Source: Amycolatopsis balhimycina FH 1894
GTDB taxonomy: Bacteria > Actinomycetota > Actinomycetes > Mycobacteriales > Pseudonocardiaceae
Direction of reading: 5' to 3'
DNA: 64,000 bases
NCBI RefSeq assembly: GCF_000384295.1
Contig: NZ_KB913037.1
Location: 3,892,649-3,956,648, forward strand
The notes under the pieces are model-generated. The model worked only from the letters and a program-made list of their open reading frames with translations, searched no databases and was not told where the DNA came from. Below are positions 34,592 through 43,977 of this stretch, piece by piece. A program made the position numbers and the translations under genes. Within the stretch, counting starts at the first letter, position 1. Each line of letters begins with the position of its first letter.

Positions 34592-36782
34592 AACTCCGCA
34601 GCCGCAGGCTGTTTCCGACGACGAACACCGAGCTGAACGCCATCGCCGCGCCCGCGATCATCGGGTTCAGCAGCCCCGCCGCGGCCAGCGGCAGTGCGGC
34701 CAGGTTGTACGCGAACGCCCAGAACAGGTTGCCCTTGATCGTCCGCAGGGTCCGCCGCGACAGCCGGATCGCGTCGGCCACCGCACGCAGGTCGCCGCGG
34801 ACGAGGGTGATGTCACTGGCCTCGATCGCGACGTCCGTGCCGGTGCCCATGGCCAGCCCCAGGTCGGCCTGGGCGAGCGCCGGCGCGTCGTTGACGCCGT
34901 CGCCGACCATGGCGACGACCTTGCCTTCGTCCTGCAGCCGCTTGACGACGTCGAGCTTGCCGGCCGGGAGCACTTCGGCGATCACCTCGTCGATGCCCAC
35001 TTCGTCGGCCACCGCCCGCGCCACCGCTGTGTTGTCCCCGGTGAGCAGCACCGGCGTCAGGCCCAGCTCGCGCAGCTGCGCGATCGCCTCCGCCGACGTC
35101 GGCTTGACGGTGTCGGCGACCACCAGCACGCCCCGGGCCGCGCCGTCCCAAGCCACCGCGACCGCGGTCTGCCCGCGCTTCTCCGCCGCGGACTTGGCCT
35201 CGGCGAGATCGGCGGGCAGCGGCTGGCTCCAGTCCTCCAGCAAGGCCGTCCGGCCGACGAGGACGGCGTGGCCGTCGACGATGCCCTGCACGCCGAGCCC
35301 TTCGACGTTCGTGAAGTCCTCGACCGCAGGCAACTCGACGCGCTCCCGGGCGCCCCGGGCGATGGCGGTGGCGATCGGGTGCTCGGACGCGTCCTCGAGC
35401 GCGCCGGCCAGCCGCAGCAGCTCCGCTTCGCCGACACCCTCGGCCGTGTGCACGGCGGTGAGCGTCATCCGGCCCGCGGTGACCGTGCCGGTCTTGTCGA
35501 GCACCACGGTGTCCACCCGGCGAGTGGACTCCAGGACCTCCGGGCCCTTGATCAGCACCCCGAGCTGGGCGCCGCGGCCGGTGCCGACGAGCAGGGCCGT
35601 CGGGGTGGCCAGGCCGAGCGCGCACGGGCAGGCGATGATCAGCACCGCGACCGCCGCGGTGAACGCCGCCGCCGTGCCGACGCCGCTGCCGAGCCAGAAG
35701 CCGAGTGTGGCGGCCGCCAGTCCGATGACGATCGGCACGAACACCCCGGACACGCGGTCGGCCAGCCGCTGCACGTCGGCCTTGCCGCTCTGGGCGTCCT
35801 CGACCAGCTTGGCCATCTGCGCCAGCTGGGTGCCGGCGCCGACGCGGGTGGCCCGCACGACCAGCCGGCCGCCGGCGTTGACCGTCGCGCCGGTCACCGC
35901 GTCCCCTGCACCGACTTCGACGGGCATCGACTCGCCGGTGAGCATCGACGCGTCGACCGCGGACTTGCCTTCCTCGACCACGCCGTCGGTGGCGATCTTC
36001 TCGCCGGGCCGCACGACGAACCGGTCCCCCACCGCCAGCTCGGACGTCGGGATGCGGACCTCGGCGCCACCGCGCAGAACGGCGACCTCCTTCGCGCCCA
36101 GCTCCAGCAGAGCTCGCAGCGCGGCACCGGCGCGACGCTTGGACCGCGCCTCGAAGTAGCGACCGGCCAGGATGAACGTCGTGACGCCGGCGGCGACCTC
36201 GAGGTAGATGTCGCCCGCGCCGTCCGACGGCGCGATCGTCAGCTCGAACGGGTGCACCATCCCCGGCGTCCCGGCCGTGCCGAACAGCAACGCCCACAAC
36301 GACCACGCGAACGCCGCGAGCACACCCATCGACACCAGCGTGTCCATGGTGGCCGCGCCGTGCCGGAGGTTCGTCCACGCCGCCCGGTGGAACGGCCAGG
36401 CACCCCAGGTGACGACCGGCGCGGCCAGCGTCAGCGAAATCCATTGCCAGTACGTGAACTGCAGTGCCGGGACCATCGCGAGCAGGACCACCGGGACCGC
36501 GAGCACGGCACTGGTGACCAGCCGCTGCCGCAACGGCCGCGCCGGATCCTCTTCGTCCACTTCGGACTCGGTGGTGCCCGGCAAGGTCGCGCTGTACCCG
36601 GCGGCTTCGACCGTGGCCACGAGGGAAGCCGGGTCGACGCCTTCGGGTGCGTGCACGCGAGCCTTCTCGGTGGCGTAGTTGACCGACGCGGTGACGCCGT
36701 CGAGCTTGTTCAGCTTGCGTTCGATGCGGTTGGCGCAGGACGCGCAGGTCATACCCCCGATCGCGAGTTCGACCTCGGTCAT
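34578..36782 (-). CDS. copA: Copper-exporting P1B-type ATPase
   Basis: 734 residues. An N-terminal HMA domain with GMTCASC (about 8-14) is followed by eight membrane helices including the metal-site motif CPC ([17 protein letters not shown], near 385), the phosphorylation site DKTGT (near 426), TGES actuator loop and GDGVNDAP hinge. This composition is that of Cu(I)-exporting CopA. Start: ATG 36782 overlaps the upstream stop by one base (TGATG); GTG 36785 is equally possible. It follows the secreted copper-associated protein and copZ in one operon, so copper arrives via CopZ and is pumped out. Confidence 0.92.
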   Translation of the reverse strand: MTEVELAIGGMTCASCANRIERKLNKLDGVTASVNYATEKARVHAPEGVDPASLVATVEAAGYSATLPGTTESEVDEEDPARPLRQRLVTSAVLAVPVVLLAMVPALQFTYWQWISLTLAAPVVTWGAWPFHRAAWTNLRHGAATMDTLVSMGVLAAFAWSLWALLFGTAGTPGMVHPFELTIAPSDGAGDIYLEVAAGVTTFILAGRYFEARSKRRAGAALRALLELGAKEVAVLRGGAEVRIPTSELAVGDRFVVRPGEKIATDGVVEEGKSAVDASMLTGESMPVEVGAGDAVTGATVNAGGRLVVRATRVGAGTQLAQMAKLVEDAQSGKADVQRLADRVSGVFVPIVIGLAAATLGFWLGSGVGTAAAFTAAVAVLIIACPCALGLATPTALLVGTGRGAQLGVLIKGPEVLESTRRVDTVVLDKTGTVTAGRMTLTAVHTAEGVGEAELLRLAGALEDASEHPIATAIARGARERVELPAVEDFTNVEGLGVQGIVDGHAVLVGRTALLEDWSQPLPADLAEAKSAAEKRGQTAVAVAWDGAARGVLVVADTVKPTSAEAIAQLRELGLTPVLLTGDNTAVARAVADEVGIDEVIAEVLPAGKLDVVKRLQDEGKVVAMVGDGVNDAPALAQADLGLAMGTGTDVAIEASDITLVRGDLRAVADAIRLSRRTLRTIKGNLFWAFAYNLAALPLAAAGLLNPMIAGAAMAFSSVFVVGNSLRLRSFSGR

Positions 36783-37648
36783 CACGCCCTCCCTGCCGTC
36801 GTCACGGTGAACTCGGCCGTCCGCACGACGTCGCCGTGCTTGAAGTCGAGGAACAGCCGGTAGCTTCCCGCACTGGGGACTTCGGCGGCGAACTTCACCT
36901 GCGGCCCGGCGGCCGTCTTACCGTCACCGGGTTCGCCGTCCGGGTGGACGTGCAGGTAGGCGAGGTCGCCTTCGCGCAGCGCGACCAGGTGCCCGTAGGC
37001 GCCGAGGTAGGGCTGCAGGTCCGTGACGGGGATGCCGTTGCGGGAGACGCTCAGCGTGAGCGGCGACGTCTTCCCCGCGGTCAGGTCCCCGGCGAGCTGG
37101 ACGGTGTAGCCGTCGACCCGGGCGGTGCGGCTCGGCGCGTAGACCGCGGGCTGGTAGTCGCCCGCGACGGACAGGTCGGTACCGAGAGTCATCGCCTTGC
37201 CGCCGGTGGGGGTGAAGTCGGCGAACGCGCGGTACGAGCCCGCGGCGGGCAGGGTCAGCGGGACGCTCCACGTGCCGTCCGGCGCCATCTCGGGGTGGAC
37301 GTGCCGAAAGCCCGCGGTGTCCCGGCGCACGACGATCAGGTGCAGCTTCTTCTCGTGTTCGACGTCGTAGCCGGTGACGGGCTTGCCGTCCGGGCCGGTG
37401 ATCGTGAACGAGAACCGGCCGGGCTCCGGAGCCGTGCCGGCCACCGTGAACGTGTAGCCGTCCTTGCTCGACGCCAGCCCGCCCGGCAGGTCGTCCGCCG
37501 GAACGTGCTCGCCGCCCATGTCGCCGTGGCCCGCGTTTTCGCTGGTCACGGCCGAAACCGGGCCGACCGCGCCGCCCACGGCGAATCCCCCGGCGGCCAG
37601 CAGGGCGAGCGCTCCGCCGAACACGGCTAGCCGTGCTGTGGTGTTCAT
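36782..37648 (-). CDS. Secreted His-rich protein of the copper operon
   Basis: 288 residues with a signal-anchor-like N-terminus (hydrophobic 7-33). The rest is beta-rich with repeated histidine pairs: [45 protein letters not shown]. These resemble metal ligands in small cupredoxin-like copper-resistance proteins, though no named domain is certain to me. It lies between copZ (28 bases) and copA (overlap), which ties it to copper export; an extracellular copper-binding or delivery function is inferred. Confidence 0.6.
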   Translation of the reverse strand: MNTTARLAVFGGALALLAAGGFAVGGAVGPVSAVTSENAGHGDMGGEHVPADDLPGGLASSKDGYTFTVAGTAPEPGRFSFTITGPDGKPVTGYDVEHEKKLHLIVVRRDTAGFRHVHPEMAPDGTWSVPLTLPAAGSYRAFADFTPTGGKAMTLGTDLSVAGDYQPAVYAPSRTARVDGYTVQLAGDLTAGKTSPLTLSVSRNGIPVTDLQPYLGAYGHLVALREGDLAYLHVHPDGEPGDGKTAAGPQVKFAAEVPSAGSYRLFLDFKHGDVVRTAEFTVTTAGRA

Positions 37649-37676
37649 CTCTGCTTCCCTCGCTTGAAGGCCGGGC

Positions 37677-37883
37677 CTACCCGGCGAACGTGTAACCGGC
37701 CTCTTCGATCGCGGCGCGGACCTGCGCGTCGCCGACCGGCCGGTCGCTGGTGACGGTGACGGCCCCGGTGGGCAGGTCGACGGCGACGGCGGTGACGCCG
37801 TCGATGGCGCCGACCTCTTCGCTGACCGAAGCCACGCAGTGCGAGCAGGTCATGCCGGTGACGGTGTAGGTGCTGCTGGTCAT
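37677..37883 (-). CDS. copZ: CopZ-type copper chaperone
   Basis: 68 residues, one heavy-metal-associated domain with GMTCSHC at about 9-15 and the usual beta-alpha-beta pattern (VDLPTGAVTVTSD). ATG 37883 has GAAGGAG eight bases upstream. CopZ binds Cu(I) and hands it to CopA, encoded two genes downstream. Its promoter region holds a CsoR-like site and a BlaI/CopY-like site, so it is likely the most tightly copper-controlled gene of this operon. Confidence 0.9.
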   Translation of the reverse strand: MTSSTYTVTGMTCSHCVASVSEEVGAIDGVTAVAVDLPTGAVTVTSDRPVGDAQVRAAIEEAGYTFAG

Positions 37884-37933
37884 GGCGTTCTCCTTCGTAT
37901 GGCCGGGCCTGGCGCGTCGCGACAATGCCACCA

Positions 37934-37948
37934 TACCCCTAGGGGGTA
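37934..37948. promoter_or_regulatory. CsoR-like copper operator upstream of copZ
   Basis: TACCCCTAGGGGGTA is a G-tract pseudo-palindrome like those bound by CsoR-family copper repressors (TACCC...GGGTA). It lies 51-65 bases before the copZ ATG. No csoR gene is in this window, so the repressor must be encoded elsewhere if this site is real. Confidence 0.55.
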
Positions 37949-37967
37949 GGGGTTTCAACGGCATGCC

Positions 37968-37984
37968 TACTATGACAGTTAGTA
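37968..37984. promoter_or_regulatory. BlaI/CopY-like operator, site 2
   Basis: TACTATGACAGTTAGTA shares the TACTA-N7-TAGTA form with the site at 32121-32137, at the other outer end of the copper module. The pair suggests one BlaI-type repressor controls both operons. Confidence 0.55.
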
Positions 37985-38267
37985 CTAAGGCACATAACAC
38001 AGCGTGACTTGGCTGCATACAAAGATTTGTTCCGCCAGAAGGTGGACAGCACCGAAGTCTTTTCGTAGCCTGGCCGTGATCTTGCGGCAGCTGCCGTCGA
38101 CCGGACGGCGACGCGGGATCACCGCCGGCCCGGCTTTGCCTCCGAGGCCGCGAAAAACGGAACCGCCGCGCGCGTCACCTGGTGCGGCTCGCGCTGCCCA
38201 ACGAACGGCACGCCCCGATGCCGTGGTTCCGGCCGGCGGACGACGAGCAAAGGAGACCCGCGCGACC

Positions 38268-39326
38268 GTGCAGTCGCACCCCATCCGGCGGGTGGTTTCA
38301 GGCATCCTCGCGGCGACCTCGGTGATCCTCGTGGTCACCGTCGCCCAGCCTGTCGCCACCGCCGCCCCCGTCCCCGCTCCCGCTCCCCAGGCTCCGCCCA
38401 GTTCCTCCGACGCCTTGGCCAAGTACCGCGAACTCGCGGCGGAGGCCGAAAAACTGAACGAGGACCTGCTCAAGGCGCAGACCGACCTGACGACCAAGCA
38501 AGGCGAGCTCGACAAGGCCACCAACGACGTCAACGCGGCGAAGGACCAGGGCCTCAAGGCCACCGAGAACCGGAAGAAGTACCAGGAGGAGGTCGACAAG
38601 TTCGCCGGCGCGTCGTTCACCAGCGGCGTCCAGCTGAACAAGCTGTCGGCGCTGCTGTCCGGTACGTCCACACAGGACTTCCTCGACCGGTCCTCGGCCC
38701 TCGAAGTGCTGGCCACGGACAAGAACTCCGCGATGACCAACCTCACCGGCGCCGTCCAGGAGGCCACCGACGCCACCAAAAAGGCTTCGGACGCCGCGAA
38801 ACGGGCTCAGGACGCCCGCGACACCGCGGCCAAGCTGACCGAGGACATCAAGGCCAAGCAGAAGACCCTCAACGACCAGATCGAACAGGTCAAGGCCGCC
38901 GACAAGAACCTGAGTGCCGCCGACAAGGCGGCCCAGCGCGACACCGGCGGAAAGGCACCCGACGTCAAGGCCCCGACGGCGGCCGCGCAGACGGCGGTCA
39001 ACGCGGCGCTGAGCAAGCTCGGCAGCCCGTACGTCTGGGGTGACACCGGGCCGGACTCGTTCGACTGCTCGGGCCTCCTGCTGTGGGCGTACAAGAAAGC
39101 CGGCATCACCTTGCCGCGCAACTCCGCGGCGCAGGCGCAGTACGGCACACCGGTCCCGCGCGACCAGCTGCAGCCGGGCGACCTGGTGGCGTACTACTCA
39201 CCGGTGTCCCACATCGGCATGTACATCGGCGACGGCAAGATGGTCCACGCCCCGACCAGCGGCGACGTCGTGAAGATCTCGCCTCTGCAGAGCCAGTACG
39301 CCGGAGCGACCCGGCCCACTGCCTGA
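38268..39326 (+). CDS. NlpC/P60 peptidoglycan hydrolase with coiled coil
   Basis: 352 residues. GTG 38268 has AGGAG upstream and opens a signal peptide (hydrophobic 12-30, ending ATA). Residues about 50-225 are an alanine-rich coiled coil (LAKYRELAAEAEKLNEDLLK), then an NlpC/P60 (C40) domain with Cys in DCSGLLLWAYKKAGI and His in VSHIGMYIG. It cleaves D-Glu-DAP bonds of muropeptides, like actinobacterial RipA/Rpf-associated hydrolases. The upstream leader is long (more than 250 bases) and GC-rich. Divergent copZ shares the intergenic space. Confidence 0.87.
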   Translation: MQSHPIRRVVSGILAATSVILVVTVAQPVATAAPVPAPAPQAPPSSSDALAKYRELAAEAEKLNEDLLKAQTDLTTKQGELDKATNDVNAAKDQGLKATENRKKYQEEVDKFAGASFTSGVQLNKLSALLSGTSTQDFLDRSSALEVLATDKNSAMTNLTGAVQEATDATKKASDAAKRAQDARDTAAKLTEDIKAKQKTLNDQIEQVKAADKNLSAADKAAQRDTGGKAPDVKAPTAAAQTAVNAALSKLGSPYVWGDTGPDSFDCSGLLLWAYKKAGITLPRNSAAQAQYGTPVPRDQLQPGDLVAYYSPVSHIGMYIGDGKMVHAPTSGDVVKISPLQSQYAGATRPTA

Positions 39327-39401
39327 GTTCGCGGAGCACATCCGGTGCGGCGTCGCACTCTCGGGAGCGATGCCGCCCCGGGCTGGTCATTCGGCGGCAA
39401 C

Positions 39402-40421
39402 TCAGGCGCGATAGCAGTCGGCAACGGCGGCGAAAGCGGCTTTGGGTTCCCACGGCATGTCGGGGTACGTGTCACCGTGGCACCCTTCGAGAACCTTGAC
39501 GATGCCGAGGCTGGCCATGTCGAGGTCACGACGGGGATCGCCGGGCCGGTGCGGGAAGTTGTCGAGCGCGAAGAGGTAGACGAAGGCGCTGTCAACGCGT
39601 TCGGCCTCGAAGATCTCCAGCAACTCACGCAGATAGGTGGCCTGGCCGGCCTCGTCGCGGACGTAGTCCCCGTCCAGTCCGGCAGGCCGGCCGTTCTGGT
39701 CGTACTCGACGATCCCCATGCTGCGCGGCGCGACGTCACCGGCGCCCTGCCAGGTAGCCGTGCCGAAGCCGGTGATCGCGACCGGTTTCCCCTGCTCGAC
39801 GAGGGTGCGAACGCCGTCCTGGAACTGGCCGGCCACCTCGGCCGACCGGATGAGTTCGACCGACATGATGTCGAACGGCGTCCAGTCGACGCCCTCGAAC
39901 TGGATGCAGGCATAGGTGACCTTGCCCCGAAAGCGCTTTCGGACCGCGGCGACGGCCTCGCCGAGGAAGCCGTTGAGGCGGGTACTCATTTCGGCAAGTC
40001 GCTCGCCCCGGCCATCGGGACGGCCCAACAGCAGACCGAGCCGTTCTTCGATGTCGTCACCGGGCAGGAATCCCCGGTTCATGATGCTCAGTTCGACACC
40101 GGCGACGAAAACGACGTCAGCGCCCTCCTGCCGGATCCGCTCGGCCCGCTGCGCGCAGTCGGCGAACAGCGAGAGGATCTCCGCGGTCGTCAGCTCCAGC
40201 GGGTAGGGCGAGAACCAGACCTCCAGCCCCAGCTCGGCGGCACAGCGGGCAGCGAGTTCGAGCCGCTCCGGATCGCCACCGACGAGGTGCACGGCATTGC
40301 AGTGCAGATCGTCACGGATGATGGCCAGCTCCCGCCTGACCACGTCGGGACCGAAGCGCTCGCGAGAGATCTGGCCGTTGCGGACGAAGCCGGTGTCGTA
40401 CGCGATGCCCTTGGCACGCAT
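39402..40421 (-). CDS. TIM-barrel glycoside-hydrolase-like protein
   Basis: 339 residues, no signal peptide. The pattern (GIAYDTGFVRNGQI, LHCNAVHLVGGDPERLELAA, LEVWFSPYPLE, VVFVAGVELS, VTYACIQFEGVDW, PVAITGFGTATWQGAG, SAFVYLFALDN) is an alpha/beta barrel like those of GH-clan enzymes, with GVELSIMNRGF and FALDN positions where catalytic carboxylates could lie. ATG 40421 has AGGACC upstream. It is divergent from a TetR gene and the dyad at 40470 lies between them, so probably repressed by it. No specific substrate can be named. Confidence 0.6.
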   Translation of the reverse strand: MRAKGIAYDTGFVRNGQISRERFGPDVVRRELAIIRDDLHCNAVHLVGGDPERLELAARCAAELGLEVWFSPYPLELTTAEILSLFADCAQRAERIRQEGADVVFVAGVELSIMNRGFLPGDDIEERLGLLLGRPDGRGERLAEMSTRLNGFLGEAVAAVRKRFRGKVTYACIQFEGVDWTPFDIMSVELIRSAEVAGQFQDGVRTLVEQGKPVAITGFGTATWQGAGDVAPRSMGIVEYDQNGRPAGLDGDYVRDEAGQATYLRELLEIFEAERVDSAFVYLFALDNFPHRPGDPRRDLDMASLGIVKVLEGCHGDTYPDMPWEPKAAFAAVADCYRA

Positions 40422-40469
40422 GGGTTCGGTCCTTCCCGTCGGGTACCGATGACACCACCCTACGGACAA

Positions 40470-40489
40470 AACTTGCGTGCGCGCAAGTT
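40470..40489. promoter_or_regulatory. TetR operator candidate
   Basis: AACTTGCG-TGCG-CGCAAGTT, a perfect 8-base dyad with a 4-base centre, between the TIM-barrel gene start (40421) and the TetR start (40524). A GCGCGC run follows. The overlap with both promoters suits autoregulation by the TetR protein. Confidence 0.65.
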
Positions 40490-40523
40490 TGCGCGCGCGC
40501 ACTCAAGCGGCGATACTGGAACC

Positions 40524-41144
40524 GTGACGGGGTTGCGCGAGCAGAAGAAGCAGGCCACCAGGGAGGCGCTGCGCGAGGCGGCATTGCGGCTGGCCCTGAC
40601 ACACGGACCGGAAGACGTCCGCGTCGACGACATCGCCGAGGCGGCGGGAGTCTCGCCTCGGACTTACAACAACTACTTCTCGAGCCGAGAACAGGCGATC
40701 GTCGCGGCGGTAACCGCCGAACGGGAAGCACGCGTCGCGGCGGCCGTAGCCGCCCAGCCGGCCGACGTCGGCCTCGCCGACGCCGTGGTCGAGGCGATCG
40801 TGGAGCAGTACACGGACCCGGGCGAACCGGCCCGCGACGCACTGCTGCTCATCACGACCCATCCGGCACTGCGCACCGCATTCGTCGCCACGGCGACCGA
40901 ACTCGAGAATCCCCTGGCGGACGCGATGACCCCACGCCTCGCCGAACCCGACGAGCACACCGCCCGAGTGCTGGCGGCGAGTGTGGCAGCGGCGGTCCGC
41001 ATTGCTCTTCAACAATGGCTACGACCGGCGTCCCCCACCCCCGGCGGGCTGGTCGTGCCATCCGGCTCGCTACCCGAGTTGCTGCGCGCCGCACTCGCAC
41101 CGCTGAAACCCGCACTCGACGCCGCGGGACGTCCACCCCGGTGA
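40524..41144 (+). CDS. TetR-family regulator
   Basis: 206 residues from GTG 40524. HTH at about 8-55 (ATREALREAALRLALTHGPE, VSPRTYNNYFSSREQAIVAA) and helical ligand domain ending in a proline-rich tail. The start is chosen so that the HTH begins near residue 10; no ribosome site is evident and a leaderless message is possible. Divergent from the TIM-barrel gene with an intervening dyad at 40470, so it most likely represses that gene and itself. Confidence 0.82.
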   Translation: MTGLREQKKQATREALREAALRLALTHGPEDVRVDDIAEAAGVSPRTYNNYFSSREQAIVAAVTAEREARVAAAVAAQPADVGLADAVVEAIVEQYTDPGEPARDALLLITTHPALRTAFVATATELENPLADAMTPRLAEPDEHTARVLAASVAAAVRIALQQWLRPASPTPGGLVVPSGSLPELLRAALAPLKPALDAAGRPPR

Positions 41145-41198
41145 TTTCCGTCTCCCCGCGCCGGCCGCGAGCCCCGGCCGAACGGTCCAGGGGCATAT

Positions 41199-41627
41199 CT
41201 ACCAATCGATCTCGGTGCTGATCTCCGAGACGTGCGCACTGACGATTCGCCAGCCGGCGGGCATCCGTACCCACGTTTGGCTCTGTCGGCCCACGACCGG
41301 CCGGCCAGGGTAGCGAAACAGGGTGGTCACCACGGCGGTGTCGGTGCCGAAGGTGGTGATCCGGGTGTTCTGGGTGGCCCGGCCGTCGAGTGGTCCCTGG
41401 GTGGCGCGCCACGCGCGCAGTTCGTCGATGCCCTGCTGGTGGTCGGCGATGCCGAACCGGACGGTGGCCGGGCTGGCCCAGAACGACTCGTTCAGCACGG
41501 CGTGGTCGCCGGCCACCAGTGCGGCTTCGTAGCGTGCGAAGGCCGCCGACACCTCGGCGTGCACGGCTGGATCGTCGACAACGGGGCCGGTGGTCCCGTT
41601 GCCGACGACCCCGTTGGTGGTGTTCAT
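41199..41627 (-). CDS. AtzH/HpxZ-like protein (DUF3225, SnoaL-type fold)
   Basis: 142 residues with the DUF3225 pattern HAEVSAAFARYEAALVAGD and LNESFWASPATVRFG, as in HpxZ and AtzH; AtzH acts with carboxybiuret-type amidases in s-triazine breakdown. ATG 41627 overlaps the permease stop (ATGA). It closes an operon of permease plus two cysteine hydrolases, one strikingly BiuH-like, so a role in biuret, cyanurate-derived or other ureide nitrogen use is the best guess. Confidence 0.75.
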   Translation of the reverse strand: MNTTNGVVGNGTTGPVVDDPAVHAEVSAAFARYEAALVAGDHAVLNESFWASPATVRFGIADHQQGIDELRAWRATQGPLDGRATQNTRITTFGTDTAVVTTLFRYPGRPVVGRQSQTWVRMPAGWRIVSAHVSEISTEIDW

Positions 41628-43237
41628 GAGGCGGATGCCGCGGGCTTCGCATCGATCATGTCCGTGGCGGCTGGTTGCGGCTCGGCGCTGGACGTCGAAT
41701 CGCGGTGGAGCAATGCGAACACCGCACAGACCACGGCGAAGAACAGGTAGCCCAACGCGACCTGACCGCCACCCGCGTTCCAGCCGACCTGCTCGGCGTG
41801 GATCAACCCGACGAACGACAGCGCCGCGCCGGCTGCCGCGTATCCGGCGGCCCACCAGAATTGCTTGTCGATGAGGAACGCGGTGATCGCGCCGAGTACC
41901 AGTCCGGCCAGGATGGCGCCGTCGCCGAGCAGGTGCAGGCCCTGGTAGACCACGCCGGCGCTCTCCAGGGCGGGTTCACCGACCTTGGCCGCGCTGGTGC
42001 CCGCCGCCGACAGCACGTTGTCCATCTGGCCGGTCGCCCAGGCCGCGACGTTGGGGATGATGGCCATGACCACCGCCACCGCGTGCGGCCGCGGTACGAC
42101 ACGGAATGCCTGCGCGCCGATCAGCAGGCCGATGTACAGCAGGATCGGCACGATCGCCGGCACCGGCAGTAGCGCACTGAGCAGACCGAACAGGCCGCCG
42201 AAGCACAGGAGCGCGATGACAACGCCGGTCAGCATCGAGTACGCCGTGCGGCCGCCGACCTCCTTCCATCCTGGATGTCCGATGTAGACAGCGGGTGGGA
42301 ACGGCGAGCCGAGCGCCGAACCGACGATCGCGCCGATGCCGTCGGCCAGCAGCACGCTGCGCAGGTTGAAGTTGTCGCCCGCGGCAGCGGCACTCTCCAC
42401 ATTGGTCATGCCCTCGGTGAAGTTGTAGATGCCCAACGGGATGGCGGTGGCCAGCAGCGGGCCGATCTCGGACAGGCCGTGCCACAACAGGTCGAACTGG
42501 AACGACGGCAGGCCGGTCACGATGTCGTGAGCGGCCGTGGACACGTCCGCGGGGTGCATGTAGCCGCCGATCCAGCCGATGCCGGTGCCCACCACCAGCG
42601 CGGCCAGGCCGATCGGGATGCCGAACGGCAGCTTCACACCGGCGAAGAAACCGATGAGCAGCAACGCGAACACGGGCAGCGCGATCCACGCGGCCGCCCA
42701 CATCTGGCCGGCCGGACGCATCGAGATGAAGGCGATGGAGATGCCGGCGAGCGTGCCCAGCATCGCCGCCTGCGGCGTGAACCTCCGGATGTAGGGGCCG
42801 ACGAACGCACCGGCCAGCACGATCAGTCCGATGATGAACGACCACGCGAGGCCCGCCTGCCACGCCTTGATCGGGTCGTTCGTGCGGAGGTACACCGGCA
42901 GCATGATCACGAACGTCACGATGAACATGTGCGGCACGCTGGGCCCGTAGGGCATGGCGGTGACGTCGGTGCGGTTCTCCTTGTAGGCCAGGCGTCTGCC
43001 GAGCCAGGCGTAGTAGACGTTGCCGATCAGCAGCTGGATGCCCAGGGCCGGCAGGATCACCCCGTACACGTCGCCCGACGAGATCTTCGCGACGCCCAGG
43101 CACAACCCGGAGAGCACCAGTACGTTCACCAGAACGTTGAAGCCAAGACCGAAGAACGCGTTGAGGTCACCGCTGACCCACAACGGCAGTTCGACATCAG
43201 AATCGGAGCGGCTGCGGGCGCGCGCGAAGATGGACAT
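41624..43237 (-). CDS. NCS2-type purine/ureide permease
   Basis: 537 residues, about 12-14 membrane segments (for example LNAFFGLGFNVLVNVLVLSG, ALGIQLLIGNVYYAW). It is of the nucleobase-cation-symport-2 / AzgA-like permease class (motifs AMPYGPSVPHMFIVTF and YNFTEGMTNVESAAAAGDN). GGAAGGAACC precedes ATG 43237. Co-transcribed with biuret hydrolase-like genes, it probably imports the amide or ureide substrate by proton symport. Confidence 0.8.
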   Translation of the reverse strand: MSIFARARSRSDSDVELPLWVSGDLNAFFGLGFNVLVNVLVLSGLCLGVAKISSGDVYGVILPALGIQLLIGNVYYAWLGRRLAYKENRTDVTAMPYGPSVPHMFIVTFVIMLPVYLRTNDPIKAWQAGLAWSFIIGLIVLAGAFVGPYIRRFTPQAAMLGTLAGISIAFISMRPAGQMWAAAWIALPVFALLLIGFFAGVKLPFGIPIGLAALVVGTGIGWIGGYMHPADVSTAAHDIVTGLPSFQFDLLWHGLSEIGPLLATAIPLGIYNFTEGMTNVESAAAAGDNFNLRSVLLADGIGAIVGSALGSPFPPAVYIGHPGWKEVGGRTAYSMLTGVVIALLCFGGLFGLLSALLPVPAIVPILLYIGLLIGAQAFRVVPRPHAVAVVMAIIPNVAAWATGQMDNVLSAAGTSAAKVGEPALESAGVVYQGLHLLGDGAILAGLVLGAITAFLIDKQFWWAAGYAAAGAALSFVGLIHAEQVGWNAGGGQVALGYLFFAVVCAVFALLHRDSTSSAEPQPAATDMIDAKPAASAS

Positions 43238-43258
43238 GACCGGTTCCTTCCGCGGGTC

Positions 43259-43951
43259 TCAACGGGCCGGGGTGGCAAGAACGGAAATCGCGGCGATGTA
43301 GGCGGACGACGGAGCGACCCAGCCGAAGATGCCGCCCTGCGCGGAGATCATGGCCAGACCGGCGGCCTGGAACTCGGGGAAGTACGAACCGACGCAGTCC
43401 GACAGCACCAGGCATTCGTAGCCGCGGTCGTTGGCCTCACGGACGGTGGTGTGCACGCAGACCTCGGTCGTCACCCCGGTCACCACCAGAGAGGTGATGC
43501 CTGCCGCGGACAGCATCGCGGCGAGTTCGGTGCTGTAGAACGCGCCCTTGCCCGGCTTGTCGATCACCAGTTCGCCGTCGACGGGCGCGAGTTCGTCGAT
43601 GATGCCGTGGCCGTGTTCACCGCGGATGAGGATGCGGCCTCCTGGACCGGGATCGCCGATGCGCATCGACGGGCGACCGCGCTCGAGTTTGGCCGGCGGG
43701 CAGTCGGACAGGTCCGGCAGATGGCCCTCGCGGGTGTGGATCACCATTACGCCGGCGGCACGCGTCGCGGCGAGGGTTCGCTGGAGCGGAGCGATGACCC
43801 CGCGCAACTGGCTGACGTCGTTGCCAAGCGTTTCGCCGAACCCGCCCGGTTCGACGAAGTCCCGCTGCATGTCGATCACCAGGAGCGCGGTCGTGGTTGG
43901 CTCGAACAGAAACGACGTGGGGTCGGCGTCGACCGTGAGGGGAGTGGTCAT
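43259..43951 (-). CDS. Isochorismatase-like cysteine hydrolase
   Basis: 230 residues with the catalytic triad of the family: Asp in VIDMQRDF, Lys in DKPGKGAFY, Cys in [20 protein letters not shown]. It resembles biuret/ureidoacrylate hydrolases ([17 protein letters not shown]). ATG 43951, 21 bases before the permease gene in transcription. A close paralogue follows upstream in the operon, so the two may act on consecutive amides or different substrates. Confidence 0.82.
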   Translation of the reverse strand: MTTPLTVDADPTSFLFEPTTTALLVIDMQRDFVEPGGFGETLGNDVSQLRGVIAPLQRTLAATRAAGVMVIHTREGHLPDLSDCPPAKLERGRPSMRIGDPGPGGRILIRGEHGHGIIDELAPVDGELVIDKPGKGAFYSTELAAMLSAAGITSLVVTGVTTEVCVHTTVREANDRGYECLVLSDCVGSYFPEFQAAGLAMISAQGGIFGWVAPSSAYIAAISVLATPAR

Positions 43952-43977
43952 CGGCTGTCGGGCCCTTTCGTTTTCGA

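Larger units (their letters stand above)
37884..38267. other. 384-base divergent region between copZ and NlpC/P60 genes
   Basis: Contains the CsoR-like site 37934-37948, the BlaI/CopY-like site 37968-37984, and toward the right a GC-rich leader of the NlpC/P60 gene with the inverted repeat CGGAACC (38158-38164) / GGTTCCG (38225-38231). No gene is supported in it; the leader might be a structured RNA, which I could not identify with confidence. Confidence 0.5.

Noticed and set aside
40489..40502. GCGCGC run as a Z-DNA or simple repeat element
   Set aside because: Short and directly next to the operator dyad; too brief to call a separate feature.
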